DNA of 64,000 nt from NCBI GenBank assembly GCA_016703125.1, contig JADJCR010000007.1, positions 1 through 64,000 of the forward strand. The letters run 5' to 3'. Position 1 is the first letter of the stretch. The number at the start of each line of letters is the position of its first letter. The DNA is from Micrococcales bacterium (GTDB lineage Bacteria; Actinomycetota; Actinomycetes; S36-B12; UBA10799). This document shows positions 27,001 to 35,900 of this stretch, piece after piece. Both the position numbers and the translations under genes were made by a program. The notes under the pieces were generated by a model. The model did not search any database and was not told the DNA's origin. It saw only the letters and a program-made list of their open reading frames with translations.

Positions 27001-30000
27001 CCTCCTGCGCCGAGGTTGGATCCACACCGGTGGGCAGGGTGTCGATGATGCCCAGCGAGTAGTAGTCCACGTCGGCGTACAAGGTCCCACTCAGCACAGA
27101 GGTGAACGTCTGCCCGATGGTGGCCTTGTCGGGCGTGGTGTCCTTGTCCGGCGCGAGTCGCGGGCTGGTGATGGTGGCGGTGTCGGAGGTCGTGTAGGTC
27201 CGCTCGCCTGCGACGGTGCCGGGCATGCTTGTTCCGGTCAGGGTGGCCGTGTTCTCGTAGTCCTGCGCCGAGGGAACACTGCCGACGAGTTTGGCCGTGT
27301 ACTCCAGGGTGAAGGTCTCGTCGGCATCGATCTTGGAATCGTCCACGGTCAGCCGGATCCCTGTGTTGGCGCATGTCGGGCTGCCTACTTCAGTCGCGGT
27401 GGTACCGGCGGGCGCGGTGATGCCGGTGATGTCCAGCGGGGCAGGCAGACAGTCGATCAACTCGGGGTTGTGCAGTTTCGACCACCCGGCGGCATTGCCG
27501 ATCACCACGGTGTAGGTGACCTCTTCACCTGCGCTCTGCAGTTGCGTCGGGCTGGCGGCCTTCGTCACCGACGGGTTCGGCTGGACGATACTGACGTTCT
27601 TGCTGCCCGACTTCGTGATCGCCGTTCCGGTGTCGACCGCTGGGTAGCTGGTGAACCTGGCGGTGTTCGATTTGGGCACACCGGTTCCGGGCGCGGGCGG
27701 CACGAGGCAAGGAGCCGCGGCACAGGTCACGGCGCTCGGCTGAACCTTGGCGGTCACCTTGACGTTGACGAGCTGGTCGGTCGTGGTGTCGTTCTCGTAG
27801 GTCTGGGGAAAGACCAGCTCCCCCTTGGGATTGGTGGCCAGGTCCGTGTCGAACGTGAACCCGCCCGGTAGTGCCCCGCCATCGAGGTCGGCGCTGTCGA
27901 TCGAGATGAGCGCGACCCCGGATGGGATGACGTCGTCCCTCAGGACACCGCGGTACACGGTGGTTCCGGCGGGAATCTTGGCCGTGTAGGTGTACTGGAT
28001 CGTCTCACCGATCGTGGCCTGTCCGGTCAGGTTGTTTCCGGTCTCGTTGACCGAGGTTGAGGCAACCTTCGTGACGGTCACATCCTGCGTGATCACCCAC
28101 GACGGGTCTTTCGCCTCGGGTGCGTCCCAGTCGGCCTCGGGAACGGTGGTGTCGATGTTGTTCTCGGGGTAATACGTCGCCACCACGTCCGTGACATCCG
28201 TGAAGGCATCCATGCTGCGCACGTACGCGGTGTTGTCGAACCGCGCGCTCACGCTCGTGGGATCGGGGATGTCCATGTCGTACAGGACCGACAGGGTCTC
28301 GTCGGGCGCGATCGCGTAGACGGCGGTGTTGTCCGGCGTCGGGAAGGTCCACTTGATGTAGGCGCTGGCGCTCTGGCCGTTGACCGGTGGGGTGACGCAC
28401 TGCGCGATGCCGCCCGGCAGGGGCTGCGCTGCACCGCCACTGGTCGGGATGTAGCGGAAGTTGTCGACGGCCGTGCATGCGATCCCGGGGGGAAGCACGT
28501 CCCAGGTCTGCACCCCTCGCACCGAGTACTCGATGTCGGGATCGTCGGGGAAGCCGTCGTTCTTGATGTCCACCTGGAAGGTCGCGGTCGAGCCCTGCCG
28601 CACGACTTTTCCGTCAGCAGGTGGGTTGAACGTGGCGGCCGGGTTCGAGGTGGCGGCGACCCCCTTCTTGATGGTGAGGTTCGGCGGCGGGGCGAGGCTG
28701 AAGTTCTCCTCGTCACGGAACGACTGCGCCTCACCGGCCGTATTGACCGTGCGCATCTTCATGAGGTTGCCGGTGAGCTCCGGGGCGTCGTCGCCGGCCG
28801 GCTGCAGCACCCGTGCGGCGAAGACCACTTCGAAGGTCTCATCCGGGTCGACGAATCCGCCGGTGCCCAGGGTCCACTTCAGGGGTCCGGAGTCGTCGAA
28901 GGTGAACGGGGTGGTGTTGTTGCCGGTTGCCGTTGCGCTGCCCGCGACGTACTCGGTTCCCGTCGGCACGAAGTCTCCGACGATGGCGTCCTTGGTCGAG
29001 ATCGACGGGAAGTCCACCCGCAGTTTGAAGCAGAGGATGTCGCCCTTGCGGAAGGTGCTCTGGGCGTCGGTGAAGTCGGCCGACTGCCCGTACGCGTCGC
29101 CGACAGCGGGGTCGCAGTCCATGCCTTGCACACCCGGGTTCGCAGGCCGCGGTTTCATCTGCTTGTCGAGGCTCGGCTGGGCGCTGGTGAGCCCGTCCTG
29201 CGAGGCGTCGGTGACCTGCTGGGTGCCGGACTCGATCGGCACGACGTCCGGGACGGGGGTGGTGTCGCCGATCAGGGTGGCGGTGTTCTCGAAACTGTCG
29301 CCAGCGACTGTCGGTGCGCCGGTCGCACGGTAGGTGGTGAGCATGCGTGCGGGGAGGGTCACGGTGGTCCGTTTGTTGTTCGAGACCGTTACCGGGTCCA
29401 GGTCGATGTCATAGCGCTTCTCGGCGGCGTTCCAGGTCACCGAGGCGTAGTCGAGCGGGCCGGCCGTCCCGCCGTCCGTGCTGACAGTCGGCCCGGCTGT
29501 TCCTGCTGCGCACCCGGCCTGGCCGGAGTAGCTGTCCGTGAGGCTCAGCGGGCAGAAGCCGTCCGGCAACCGGTCGGTGAGGACGATTCCGGATCCGTCC
29601 ATGTACTCACTGGCGTCGATCTCGAAGTTGAAGGTGACGATGTCGCCGGGCACGAACGTGCTCTTGTTCGCACGCTTGCGCATGCGGATGTCCTCGATCT
29701 GCACCGACTCCGTGTCGGTGACCGTGACCTGCTGCTCCGGGGAACCGGTGAAGTAGCCGGTGCCCTCGACGTGGTTGGTCAGACTGCGCTCGATCAGGCC
29801 CTCACGCGTAGAGGCGCCGGTGGTGTTGTTGTCGAGGTTCGAGCCCTGCTCGCCGGTCGTCGGCGGGGTCTGGCCCTCCCACGTCATGGTGTTCTCCTGC
29901 AGCGGGATTCCAGCCACGTACTTGATCTCGTAGTCCTCGTCAGGAGCAAGGGTTCCGACGGTCCAGGTGACGGCTGTGTAGACGCCGGTGAGGCTGCCGG

Positions 30001-30817
30001 GGTTCTCGACGGTCTCCACGCTGTCCGGGGTGGGGCAGGGGATGGGGTCGATGGCGGGCACACCCAGAGGTCCGGAGTTCGGGTACTCCTCGGTGACCAC
30101 CTGCGAGTTGTCCACGTTGCCGCACCCCAGGAACTCCAGGCCGGCGGGGATGTAGTCGGTGATCGTGATGTCCTCGGTAGCGACGACCTTGTTGTTTCGT
30201 ACGCGCAACGTGTAGACGGTGCGCTGGTCGTGGACACCACGCAGGAGCTCGCCCTCTAGGCTGGGCTCCTCCTTCTCGATCACGAAGGGATCGCGCGTGG
30301 TGGTGGCAGTGTCGCTGGCCTGGCTGGTCGCGTTGATGGGCGCGCCGTTCGCATCGAACTTCGGCACGGTGCGTTCGTTGCTCTGGCCCGCGACCGTGGC
30401 GGAGTTGGTGTCGACCGGCACGATGGTGTCCGGTAGAGGTGTCACCCGCTTGGCGGTGAAGGAAAGGGTGAAGTCGGAGTTCGCCTGCAGGTCGGTGACG
30501 TTGGTCCATGCCAGTACCTGCTGGCCACTGCCGTTGGTCGTGATCGTCGGCTCGCCGGCTGACGCGGGGCTGGTTGGGGCCTTGTACTCGAACCCCGGCG
30601 GAAGGACGTCGGAGAACCCGACGTTGTACAGCGGGTCCGGACCGGCGTTGGCGGCGGTCAGTTCGTAGGGGATGTCGTCGCCGAGCAGGACGGATGCCGG
30701 TGCCGTCTTGTTCAATGTGAGGGTGGAGTCAGCGGCCGCCGGGGTCGTCGCCACCGCCGTGAGGCCACCGACAAGTACTGCCAGCGCGCCGAACGCGCCC
30801 AACCATCTCTTCGCCAT
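24017..30817 (-). CDS. giant secreted surface protein with DUF11 repeats
   Basis: From ATG 30817 the product has 2266 residues: a signal peptide (MAKRWLGAFGALAVLVGGLT, cleavage near TPAAADS), then about a dozen repeats of 110-170 residues. Each has the DUF11 pattern: VTYTLTVTNLGP-like strand, VVDTLPAGL, and an ENTAxV strand before the next repeat. Such domains are Ig-like, often carry internal isopeptide bonds and build stalks or adhesins. An N-terminal ATG at 30853 is possible, but the signal peptide fits 30817. The C-terminus has no sortase LPXTG-plus-helix signal. It ends in a basic 75-residue domain with two Cys (KVRCRPL and YCKVR), which may be the wall- or polymer-binding part. An IS3-like element lies immediately upstream. 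Confidence 0.88.
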   Translation of the reverse strand: MAKRWLGAFGALAVLVGGLTAVATTPAAADSTLTLNKTAPASVLLGDDIPYELTAANAGPDPLYNVGFSDVLPPGFEYKAPTSPASAGEPTITTNGSGQQVLAWTNVTDLQANSDFTLSFTAKRVTPLPDTIVPVDTNSATVAGQSNERTVPKFDANGAPINATSQASDTATTTRDPFVIEKEEPSLEGELLRGVHDQRTVYTLRVRNNKVVATEDITITDYIPAGLEFLGCGNVDNSQVVTEEYPNSGPLGVPAIDPIPCPTPDSVETVENPGSLTGVYTAVTWTVGTLAPDEDYEIKYVAGIPLQENTMTWEGQTPPTTGEQGSNLDNNTTGASTREGLIERSLTNHVEGTGYFTGSPEQQVTVTDTESVQIEDIRMRKRANKSTFVPGDIVTFNFEIDASEYMDGSGIVLTDRLPDGFCPLSLTDSYSGQAGCAAGTAGPTVSTDGGTAGPLDYASVTWNAAEKRYDIDLDPVTVSNNKRTTVTLPARMLTTYRATGAPTVAGDSFENTATLIGDTTPVPDVVPIESGTQQVTDASQDGLTSAQPSLDKQMKPRPANPGVQGMDCDPAVGDAYGQSADFTDAQSTFRKGDILCFKLRVDFPSISTKDAIVGDFVPTGTEYVAGSATATGNNTTPFTFDDSGPLKWTLGTGGFVDPDETFEVVFAARVLQPAGDDAPELTGNLMKMRTVNTAGEAQSFRDEENFSLAPPPNLTIKKGVAATSNPAATFNPPADGKVVRQGSTATFQVDIKNDGFPDDPDIEYSVRGVQTWDVLPPGIACTAVDNFRYIPTSGGAAQPLPGGIAQCVTPPVNGQSASAYIKWTFPTPDNTAVYAIAPDETLSVLYDMDIPDPTSVSARFDNTAYVRSMDAFTDVTDVVATYYPENNIDTTVPEADWDAPEAKDPSWVITQDVTVTKVASTSVNETGNNLTGQATIGETIQYTYTAKIPAGTTVYRGVLRDDVIPSGVALISIDSADLDGGALPGGFTFDTDLATNPKGELVFPQTYENDTTTDQLVNVKVTAKVQPSAVTCAAAPCLVPPAPGTGVPKSNTARFTSYPAVDTGTAITKSGSKNVSIVQPNPSVTKAASPTQLQSAGEEVTYTVVIGNAAGWSKLHNPELIDCLPAPLDITGITAPAGTTATEVGSPTCANTGIRLTVDDSKIDADETFTLEYTAKLVGSVPSAQDYENTATLTGTSMPGTVAGERTYTTSDTATITSPRLAPDKDTTPDKATIGQTFTSVLSGTLYADVDYYSLGIIDTLPTGVDPTSAQEVSVTCSYPDDSPCAPPVGGSALTPSGQKIGWSFGDVPSDARDRLLTITYTAVVADLPGNIAGATLTNSATPYWSSTAVDPQPTTIAGFEALPNKTVPVSDTVGIIEPSLSIVKKVDAEDAITATPGQEFTYTLKVSNASGENVSTANSITVTDDIPAGIEVVGSPSDGGQVSGSTITWSITSLAPGADKTLSFTARLKAPASGDQTNTATVTEYFSLPDEQGRKYGPISDTARVTPVLPSLTIAKDASAPLAYISEPYTWTIVVTNASGTTAYGVDVADTLPPNWSYKADSAQWVVTGGTPAGKEPTGTAPNIAWNDIADLPTGKTLTLTFQAIPGQGVVDDPGVGIGTRHTNSALTTWTLGPAGQGWGTGTSEPDDAYTQIASADLALTKTHDNLNPGIDPDEVVPGTEFEWILKATNNGPDTSVGPFTITDTLPTGVEYRGHDAGDWSCNAVGQVVTCTNPAATLAKDASLEDLVLTVWVDPATTGLLENTAEVGGSTYDPDPENNTATDEVTARPLADVSIVKTRTQPYVVGGQVTYTLTVTNLGPSVSVKDITVVDTLPAGLSIAAIDAGAWDCSPTSGETDTLTCVLETDLAPNEQAPLINVTVDVLESPGDTAVNSATVTPTTEDPNPGNNTSTVEDPVVADVQLGISKKTTGANPVTAGRSTEFTITVTNAGPAKAKNVQVVDQLEAGLRATSATGPGWTCDVGAGSVVTCTRANFPVSASPSDIVITADVDKSVPGGTTLKNTATVTTTSPQEVQPEPATSTVDVVAKADLAITKTHTGGPWKIGRQGTWNVLVANNGPSDNPGPIRVTDTLPKGNAFVSATGDGWACTASGQTVVCELPAGLLVGQSAQFSIRVDVVSGAFPQVVNPAEVTSPIEDTDPSNNKATDSVRVERAPQTADKLPPDPSVLPATKTKQGQKIRTKVRCRPLQSSAAGEASYCKVRKAKSGTIRVKVFGNRPVLVIVTQFAKGTRDYEPFKRVKKYRVRP

Positions 30818-30877
30818 TCGAGTCCCCAGGCCTTCCGATACGAGCGCCCTCATTATTCCGGGTCGCGCTGTCCCGCG

Positions 30878-31876
30878 TCAAGTAGTTGGCAGGATCTTGT
30901 TGGTTTCGAATGTGGGGATGGTGGGGTCGGCCAGGCCCAGGTGCACCTCCTGTGGCCGGTTCCAGGCGATGGCTTCGTGGGGTCTGACGGTGTTGTACTC
31001 GGTCCTGTAGTCCTCAGCCCGTTCAGCGAGCATGACCGCGTCGGTGATCTCGTCGAGGTACAGCCGTTCGTATTTCAAGGTCCCGAAACCACGCTCGCGG
31101 GAGCCGTTCTGCCCCGGTGACTTCACGCGGGTCCGGACGTGGGCCAGTTCGGGGTGGGTCGCGATGAACGACTCGAAAGCGAATGATCGGAACGGCCCGC
31201 CGTTGTCGGTCACGATGGTGAGCACCGGCTTGAGTGCACCGGTGTTCGGGTCGACCGGGCAGGTATCGACCAGCCGGTGGCCGAACAGCCTTTCGTAGTC
31301 GGCCAGCGCGATCTGGACAGCCTCGATCGCGTCGTACTTGTTCGCGGTCGGCGACACATGAAACGGGTACTCGAACTTGGAGAAGTAGTCCCGGCAGCCA
31401 GCCAGCCGCCAGGTGCCACCGGTGGTGGTCTCGAACTCCGAGAAGTCCAGCTGCCACACCTGATTCGGTCCGGTCGGGTCGTGCGCGAACGCGGCCTTGC
31501 GCCGTTGCGCCAGGTCGCGGCGTTCCTTCTGATAGGCCACCGGCAGGATCAAGGCCTCATCGCGCAGCAACCGCAGCACGGTGGCCTGAGACACGACGTG
31601 ACCGTCGTGACGGGTCATCGCCCAGATCTTGCGATGACCCCACCCGGGATGGGCCAGGGCATGCTTGATCACCGGTTGGCGTGCTGCCTCCCGGGCAGGG
31701 CGCGGCCAGGGCCCCTTCCCACAGGCCCCGCAACGGGCTTTGGCCTGCCAGCGCCGCCAGGTGCGTTCGGGCATGTCGAACAGTTCGCAGAACCTCGCGG
31801 TCGACATGCCCGCCTGCACGCGGATCACCTCGAGGTCCTCGAAGGGCCCAACCGGCCCTCCGCGGACTTCTTCCAC
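30878..31876 (-). CDS. IS3-type transposase OrfB (DDE integrase)
   Basis: The 332-residue frame has an N-terminal HTH_21-like region (HPGWGHRKIWAM) and an rve integrase core: first Asp in VWQLDFSEFE, second Asp in VTDNGGPFR, and Glu in SRERGFGTLKYERLY. The tail EYNTVRPHEAI is typical. It overlaps OrfA by 52 bases and lies in the -1 frame relative to it, so an OrfAB fusion made by programmed frameshifting is expected. It is complete and could be active. Confidence 0.9.
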   Translation of the reverse strand: MEEVRGGPVGPFEDLEVIRVQAGMSTARFCELFDMPERTWRRWQAKARCGACGKGPWPRPAREAARQPVIKHALAHPGWGHRKIWAMTRHDGHVVSQATVLRLLRDEALILPVAYQKERRDLAQRRKAAFAHDPTGPNQVWQLDFSEFETTTGGTWRLAGCRDYFSKFEYPFHVSPTANKYDAIEAVQIALADYERLFGHRLVDTCPVDPNTGALKPVLTIVTDNGGPFRSFAFESFIATHPELAHVRTRVKSPGQNGSRERGFGTLKYERLYLDEITDAVMLAERAEDYRTEYNTVRPHEAIAWNRPQEVHLGLADPTIPTFETNKILPTT

Positions 31877-32142
31877 ACCCGGATCTCCACCGCGGCCTCA
31901 CCGAGCGCCTGGGTCAGCTCGGCCACCTCGGCCTCCAGCTGGGCCTCCCGGCTCGACGGGCCAGACTTGCCCGCTGCCAGCGCGGTCTTACCGGCCTCCA
32001 GGAACTCGGCCTTCCACCGGCCAATCGACTGCTCCGACACCTTCTCCCGCCGGGCGGCCTCGGCAATACTCATCTCCCCGGCCAGCACGCTCAACACGAT
32101 CCGGGTCTTCTTCTCAACAGGAATCGATGGGGGTCTTCCCAT
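31825..32142 (-). CDS. IS3-type transposase OrfA (helix-turn-helix)
   Basis: The 105-residue frame opens with a helix-turn-helix (IPVEKKTRIVLSVLAGEMSI, then AEAARREKVSEQSIGRWKAEF) that should bind the terminal repeats. A leucine-zipper-like helix follows (AQLEAEVAELTQALGEAAVE). This is the usual OrfA plan of IS3-family elements. The start lies 61 bases inside the right end. Confidence 0.88.
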   Translation of the reverse strand: MGRPPSIPVEKKTRIVLSVLAGEMSIAEAARREKVSEQSIGRWKAEFLEAGKTALAAGKSGPSSREAQLEAEVAELTQALGEAAVEIRVWKKSAEGRLGPSRTSR

Positions 32143-32245
32143 GCTCAGAACACTCCTTCAGGACTGACATAAACGTCCTGCCACTAAGTCTGACGCGCGA
32201 CAGCGGTCGGCCTTTGCCGCCTGAATGAGTCGAGTGGTCTCGATC

Positions 32246-32803
32246 TCAGTTGCGCCTGACCCCCAGGGATGGATCGCCCGGTGTGCACCCCGGGGGCTGG
32301 GAATTCCCGCTGATCGTGAAGTCGCCGCAGGTGAAGATGAGTTCCTGCGCGCTGCCGATCCCGTAGGCGACCACGACGACCACCGCCACCGCCGTGATCA
32401 CTGCGCCACGCTCGCGCCAGGTCGCATCCTCGGCGAGGTCGGGGGCGGCGAACCGGATCAGGATGGCGGCCATGGCGGGGGCCCCGACGAGGGTGACCAG
32501 CGTGCCGAACCAGGCCAACTCCGGGCGTGAACCGGGGGCGAACTCGATCGCGAGCAGCAGCCACAGGGTCGGGGTCAGCAACCCGAGCGCCCACCAGCCG
32601 ACGCTTCGGCGCACGGCCCCTGAGACCACCACGAGCACGAAGGCCGCCGTCGCGACGGCCCACAGGCTGAGCAGTTGCGGGAAGAAGACCGTGCCCCAGG
32701 CGCCGAGCGTGAACGCGGGCCACCAGGCGATCGAGCTGAACGCGACGACGCCGACACCGGCCAGACGCAGGCTCGGTGTGGTGGGCATCGAGGTCTCATC
32801 CAT
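32246..32803 (-). CDS. membrane protein with about five helices, unknown
   Basis: The 185-residue product has hydrophobic segments at about residues 14-33, 38-60, 66-85, 95-115 and 133-152. A short external tail holds two cysteines (FTCGDFTISG and PPGCTPG). I do not recognise a family. ATG 32803 is the longest start; ATG 32788 is an alternative. Before the IS arrived, this gene lay directly upstream of the giant surface-protein gene on the same strand, so they may once have been one transcript. Confidence 0.6.
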   Translation of the reverse strand: MDETSMPTTPSLRLAGVGVVAFSSIAWWPAFTLGAWGTVFFPQLLSLWAVATAAFVLVVVSGAVRRSVGWWALGLLTPTLWLLLAIEFAPGSRPELAWFGTLVTLVGAPAMAAILIRFAAPDLAEDATWRERGAVITAVAVVVVVAYGIGSAQELIFTCGDFTISGNSQPPGCTPGDPSLGVRRN

Positions 32804-32863
32804 CACGGTGAGACTACCCGGGTCGCAACGGCGCCGGGCTCGTGCCGACGTTGATCGTCGAGC

Positions 32864-32905
32864 CCTTACCGGTTTCGGGGTCAGGAACGCATAGCCCCGC
32901 AAGAA
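32864..32905 (+). repeat. degenerate copy of the REP-like palindrome
   Basis: The core TTACCGGTTTCGGGG is shared with the palindrome at 16209-16261, and similarity continues for about 25 further bases (roughly two-thirds identity). It lies in the divergent gap before paralogue B. A separate GGGCTCG/CGAGCCC hairpin sits just to its left (32836-32865). Confidence 0.45.
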
Positions 32906-32967
32906 CCGATGCGGCGATGGTGGATGGGTCAGCCGGAAAGGCCTTCCCCGCGCCAGTGGCCTGCCCA

Positions 32968-32973
32968 TAGACT
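32968..32973 (+). promoter_or_regulatory. -10 element TAGACT before paralogue B
   Basis: TAGACT ends eight bases before the ATG at 32982 and no ribosome binding site is visible, suggesting a leaderless or nearly leaderless transcript. GGAAAGGCCTTCC, a near palindrome about 30 bases upstream, may be an operator. Confidence 0.45.
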
Positions 32974-32981
32974 CCCCGTCC

Positions 32982-35900
32982 ATGGGAGGAAAACTGATCA
33001 TCGTCGGGGTGGCCGCTGGACTGGTGCTTTCGGGCCTGGCTAGCGCGGCGCACGCAAGTGATGACGTGACTGTTTCGGACACGCGCGTGATCGCCGCCAG
33101 GGCCGACTTGGACGCCAGCCCGTCGCCGGCGGTGTACCTCGACGCGCACGGGCAGTTGTTCGGGCTCCCAGGCATCCGCATCGACGACCCGAACGCGAAC
33201 CTCGACAGCACGTTTCAGGGCCAGTTCTTCGAATCCCAGTCCGGGACCTGGCTCTCGGTCGTGGCCCTGAACCGCTCGACCCTGAAGCCGGTCTACGCGA
33301 AGAACTACTCCTGTCCCCAGGTGGTGGGGCAGAAGCGTTACGACGCCGGTGAGAAGGCCGCCGCGCCCTGCATCGCTGCGGTGCAGAAGGACTTCACAGA
33401 CAACAAGCTCAACGAGAAACACCTTGTGGTCGCGACGAACTTCGGTGAGTACGGCAACGAGCAGGCGCCCTACGGGGTCGTCAAGGCGCTCAAGCCCATC
33501 GGCGTGGACCGTGCGTGGTGGTGGGCTGACGAAACCGGGTTGACGCCGGGCACCTTCAGCGCTGTCGGGGTGCCGGGCTCGAAGCCCGGAGACGCACACC
33601 AGGTGAACGGCAATCCGTGGGAGAAGGACACCCTGGCGGTCCGGACGATGCTGGTCCGCAACACCCGTGGCCTGTACGACGTGATGCCCAACGACCGCAT
33701 CTCCTTCGTGACAGACGCCAAGGCGTCGGATGCAGACACACATGTCGTCCGCATCGATGAGAAGCCCTACAAACAGAAGGTCTCGGGCGGCGGTTATCAC
33801 GTCGTGTGGATGAACCGGGCTGCTGCCGGACCGGCGCAGTTCGACGTCCAGCAGGACTTCTTCGCCACGCAGGACAAGGGCCGCTCGGAAGTGCAGCGCA
33901 TGAACGACCGGATAAGGGACATCGCAGGCCATCAGGCGCTCGGCTTCGTGGTGTCGGTGGGGCAACCGCTGCCCAAGGACCTCGACTACCTCACTGCCAT
34001 CGCCCTGGACGACCTGGTGGATGCTCTCGAGTGGCTCGGCGCCACGCGTAACGGTGCGTACGGCCCGTTGGACCGCAAGACCGCCCGCGGTCAGTCCTAC
34101 TCCCTCGTCGGGTGGGGTGCCGGACCGGGCGTGGAGAGCACCCACCAGACCAAGCCGGCGCTGGCAGGCGCACCGAAGAGCAGCGCGTGCGCGAAGGCGA
34201 AGAAGCGCGCGAAGACGCCGAAGGCCAAGAAGCGCGCGCGCACACTCTGCAAGAAGGCTTCCTCTGTGCAGGGTGAGACCCGTCTGAAGGCACTGCCCCG
34301 TGCATTGCGCGAGGCAGAGAACAACGCCGGCATCGCTGGCTGGCTGAGCCGCGACAACCAGTGGCGGTACGCCCCGACCGTGACCCTCGACGGGGACGTC
34401 GACCCGGACATGCCGGCGGTGACGGTCCTGTACTCCGAGCCCGGAGCGTGGCCCGGTGATGACGACGATGCGTTCACCCGCGCCCTCGCCGATCTTGGCA
34501 GGAAGGCCAACCTCGGCCAGGATCCGCGGGCCCAGTACTGGACGCAGGCCTACAGTGCCGAGTACTGGAGCAACCGCCTCGATGATGTCCGGCAGGCCAA
34601 GTACCAGCAGACGCCGTTCTACTCGGCGAAGGTCTTCGAGTCGGCGCAGGACCAACTGGTCAAGGAGATCAAGTGGGTCCGCGAGACCTACGGTTACTAC
34701 GCGCGTCTGGCCAAGCCCTACGAGTCCGCCGGACTGCAGACCTGGGCGAAGATGACCGCGGTCGCCGACAGCATCGACAAGAGCCTGGAGGTCCCGAACG
34801 CGCAGAAGGTCGCCGCGAACGTGCTGACCATCACCCGCGCCGCGGCCGAACTGGCGGGCGAGCTCCCGGGCGTAGGAAAGGCCGTGAGCGTGGCGATGGC
34901 CTCGTTCGACCTCGCGGCGGAGGTCGCCGAGGTGGGGGCGGGGGAGGGCCTCGACGACGACTACAGCGCGAAGGTCGCCGAGTTGGGGGAGAAGACCGCC
35001 GACCGGCTCGACGAGGCCACGACCACCGTCGGTACGACGTTCCCCCGCATCGTGGTGTCCGACTACGCGAAGCTCAAGCGCGTGGGGCAGTGCGCCGGCA
35101 CGTCCGACGCCTGCAAGGACGTCAACGACTGGCAACTCACCCCGGAGGGGCTGAAGGAGACCAGCGAGCAGTTCCGCACGTCGATGTCGGTGATGTTCTA
35201 CCAGTCCCTGATGCCGGCCAAGTACCGCGTGTTCTACATGGGCGCCGGCCCGCGCACGCAGGTCAACAGCGCGATCTGCGCGCTGAACCTCAAGGACATC
35301 GTGAACGGTTTCAAGCCGTGGAAGGATGCGCCGGCGCGGGCTTCTGTGCCGGTCCGCCGGTACGCGTCGAACCTCGCGAACGACGAGGGCCTCTACAACA
35401 TCCTGGCCTTCGGGGAGACGAAGAACGACTACAAGTTGTTCAACGAGTTGTCCTACCCGTCAGCAGGTTCCCTGGCGCCGCTGTTCGGCACGGGCAAGGA
35501 GCAGCTGGGCGTCGATCCCGAGGGCTTCGTCCGCGCGGCCTGGAGCGAGTGGGCCAACGGGAACAGGTGGTGTGTGTGGGACAAGAACTCCGCATCAGCC
35601 ACGCGGGACACTGTTGTGCCGCCCGCGCAGAAGGAGAGCCTCGGCCACGGCTTCTTCAAGGACGTCAAGGCGCGCGTCGTCAATGACACCGGTCACACGA
35701 TCTGGGTGGCGAAGTACCTCGAGGTGGACGACAAACGCAACTGGCAGGAACTCGGCCATGGCGAGCACTTCGACGTCAGCAGTGACGGCTGGCTGCCCAC
35801 GATGGTCCGGGTCGGGGTGATGTTCGAGAACCCGGCGATCAGGAATCCCGCGGAATGGCAGGACGAGTTGCAGTTCATCAATCCCATCGGTACCGCGTAC

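Larger units (their letters stand above)
30869..32203 (-). mobile_element. IS3-like insertion sequence, about 1335 bp
   Basis: The ends are imperfect terminal inverted repeats: TGTCCCGCGTCAAGTAGTTG at the left and, reading inward on the minus strand from the right, TGTCGCGCGTCAGACTTAGT; both continue to GGCAGGA. The pairing may extend two bases further out (GC). GGTCG occurs just outside both ends (30861-30865 and 32206-32210) and may be the target duplication. The element contains two overlapping transposase frames read leftward, towards the giant surface-protein gene, which begins 16-52 bases beyond the left end. Confidence 0.85.

Noticed and set aside
24017..30817. Plus-strand open frames inside the surface-protein gene (for example 24647-26458)
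   Set aside because: They have no ribosome binding site or family pattern and are expected shadows of a G+C-rich repetitive gene.
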